A stretch of DNA of 8,025 nt. Origin: Clostridia bacterium (GTDB lineage: Bacteria; Bacillota_A; Clostridia; Christensenellales; UBA1242). Of this stretch, positions 7,859 through 8,025 are shown in pieces. The stretch spans positions 1-8,025 of the forward strand of contig JAGBBI010000142.1 in assembly GCA_017938565.1 (NCBI GenBank), read 5' to 3'. The position numbers were made by a program, and so were the translations under genes. Positions within the stretch are counted from its first letter, which is position 1. Each line of letters starts with the position of its first letter. Under the pieces are notes generated by a model that had not been told where the DNA came from, did no database searches, and saw only the letters and a list, made by a program, of their open reading frames with translations.

Positions 7859-7887
7859 TTGACAAAATGTGATGATTATGTTATAAT
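7859..7887 (+). promoter_or_regulatory. Consensus extended -10 promoter for the gene at the right edge
   Basis: TTGACA (7859-7864), a 17-base spacer ending in TGT, and TATAAT (7882-7887) make a full-consensus promoter with an extended -10. It should be the strongest in the window. Transcription would start near 7894, with AAGGGG (7903-7908) as ribosome site in a short leader. Confidence 0.85.
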
Positions 7888-7916
7888 TTGATAAATAGAA
7901 AAAAGGGGTATTTTAT

Positions 7917-8025
7917 ATGGAAAGAAATGACAAAAAGGCAAAAATTAAGGTTGAACTTAACAAAAGAAATAAGGGTGAAACTTCTAATACTCGTGGCAAT
8001 GGTGGGGAAGATAAATTTTATGTTC
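7917..8025 (+). CDS. Unidentified gene, N-terminal 36 codons only
   Basis: An open frame starts at ATG 7917, eight bases after AAGGGG and about 23 bases downstream of the predicted transcription start, and stays open to the window edge. The visible 36 residues begin MERNDKKAKIKVELNKRN and are strongly charged and Lys/Asn-rich, followed by a Gly/Asn-rich stretch (TRGNGGEDKF). There is no signal peptide in this part. Such a tail is typical of a disordered cytoplasmic extension before a folded or membrane domain, but what follows is outside the window. That it is a real gene is supported by the promoter and ribosome site; its function cannot be told. Confidence 0.7.
   Translation, partial: MERNDKKAKIKVELNKRNKGETSNTRGNGGEDKFYV

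Overview
The window comes from an AT-rich, low-GC bacterium. Every assigned start has an AGGAG/GGAGG-type ribosome site, the promoters match the TTGACA/TATAAT consensus, and UGG encodes Trp. This fits a member of the Bacillota (Clostridia-like or a related lineage, possibly uncultured); the sequence alone does not give a finer placement. There are six genes: three housekeeping enzymes, two proteins I do not recognise, and one gene cut by the right edge.

Layout. The left edge holds the first ~173 codons of a class II fructose-bisphosphate aldolase gene on the minus strand, with its own promoter. Directly upstream, on the same strand, is a very large gene (603-5039) for a 1478-residue protein with one N-terminal membrane segment or signal anchor. 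It has a unique N-terminal region of about 260 residues, then about six diverged copies of a beta-rich module of roughly 165-170 residues. A 265-base divergent intergenic region (5040-5304) separates it from a plus-strand gene for a 219-residue soluble protein of unknown function. That region carries a promoter in each direction and two clear dyad-symmetric elements. Next come glyceraldehyde-3-phosphate dehydrogenase (plus), a hairpin usable as a terminator from both sides, and soluble inorganic pyrophosphatase (minus). The right edge is a divergent promoter region leading to a Lys-rich open reading frame that runs out of the window.

Aldolase and GAPDH are steps 4 and 6 of glycolysis, and pyrophosphatase removes PPi released by biosynthesis, so the flanks are central metabolism. 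They are not one operon: each has its own promoter, they face different ways, and the giant gene sits between them. The parts least explained by known families are the giant modular envelope protein, its divergent partner and the regulatory DNA they share. No mobile element, CRISPR array, tRNA or rRNA was seen.
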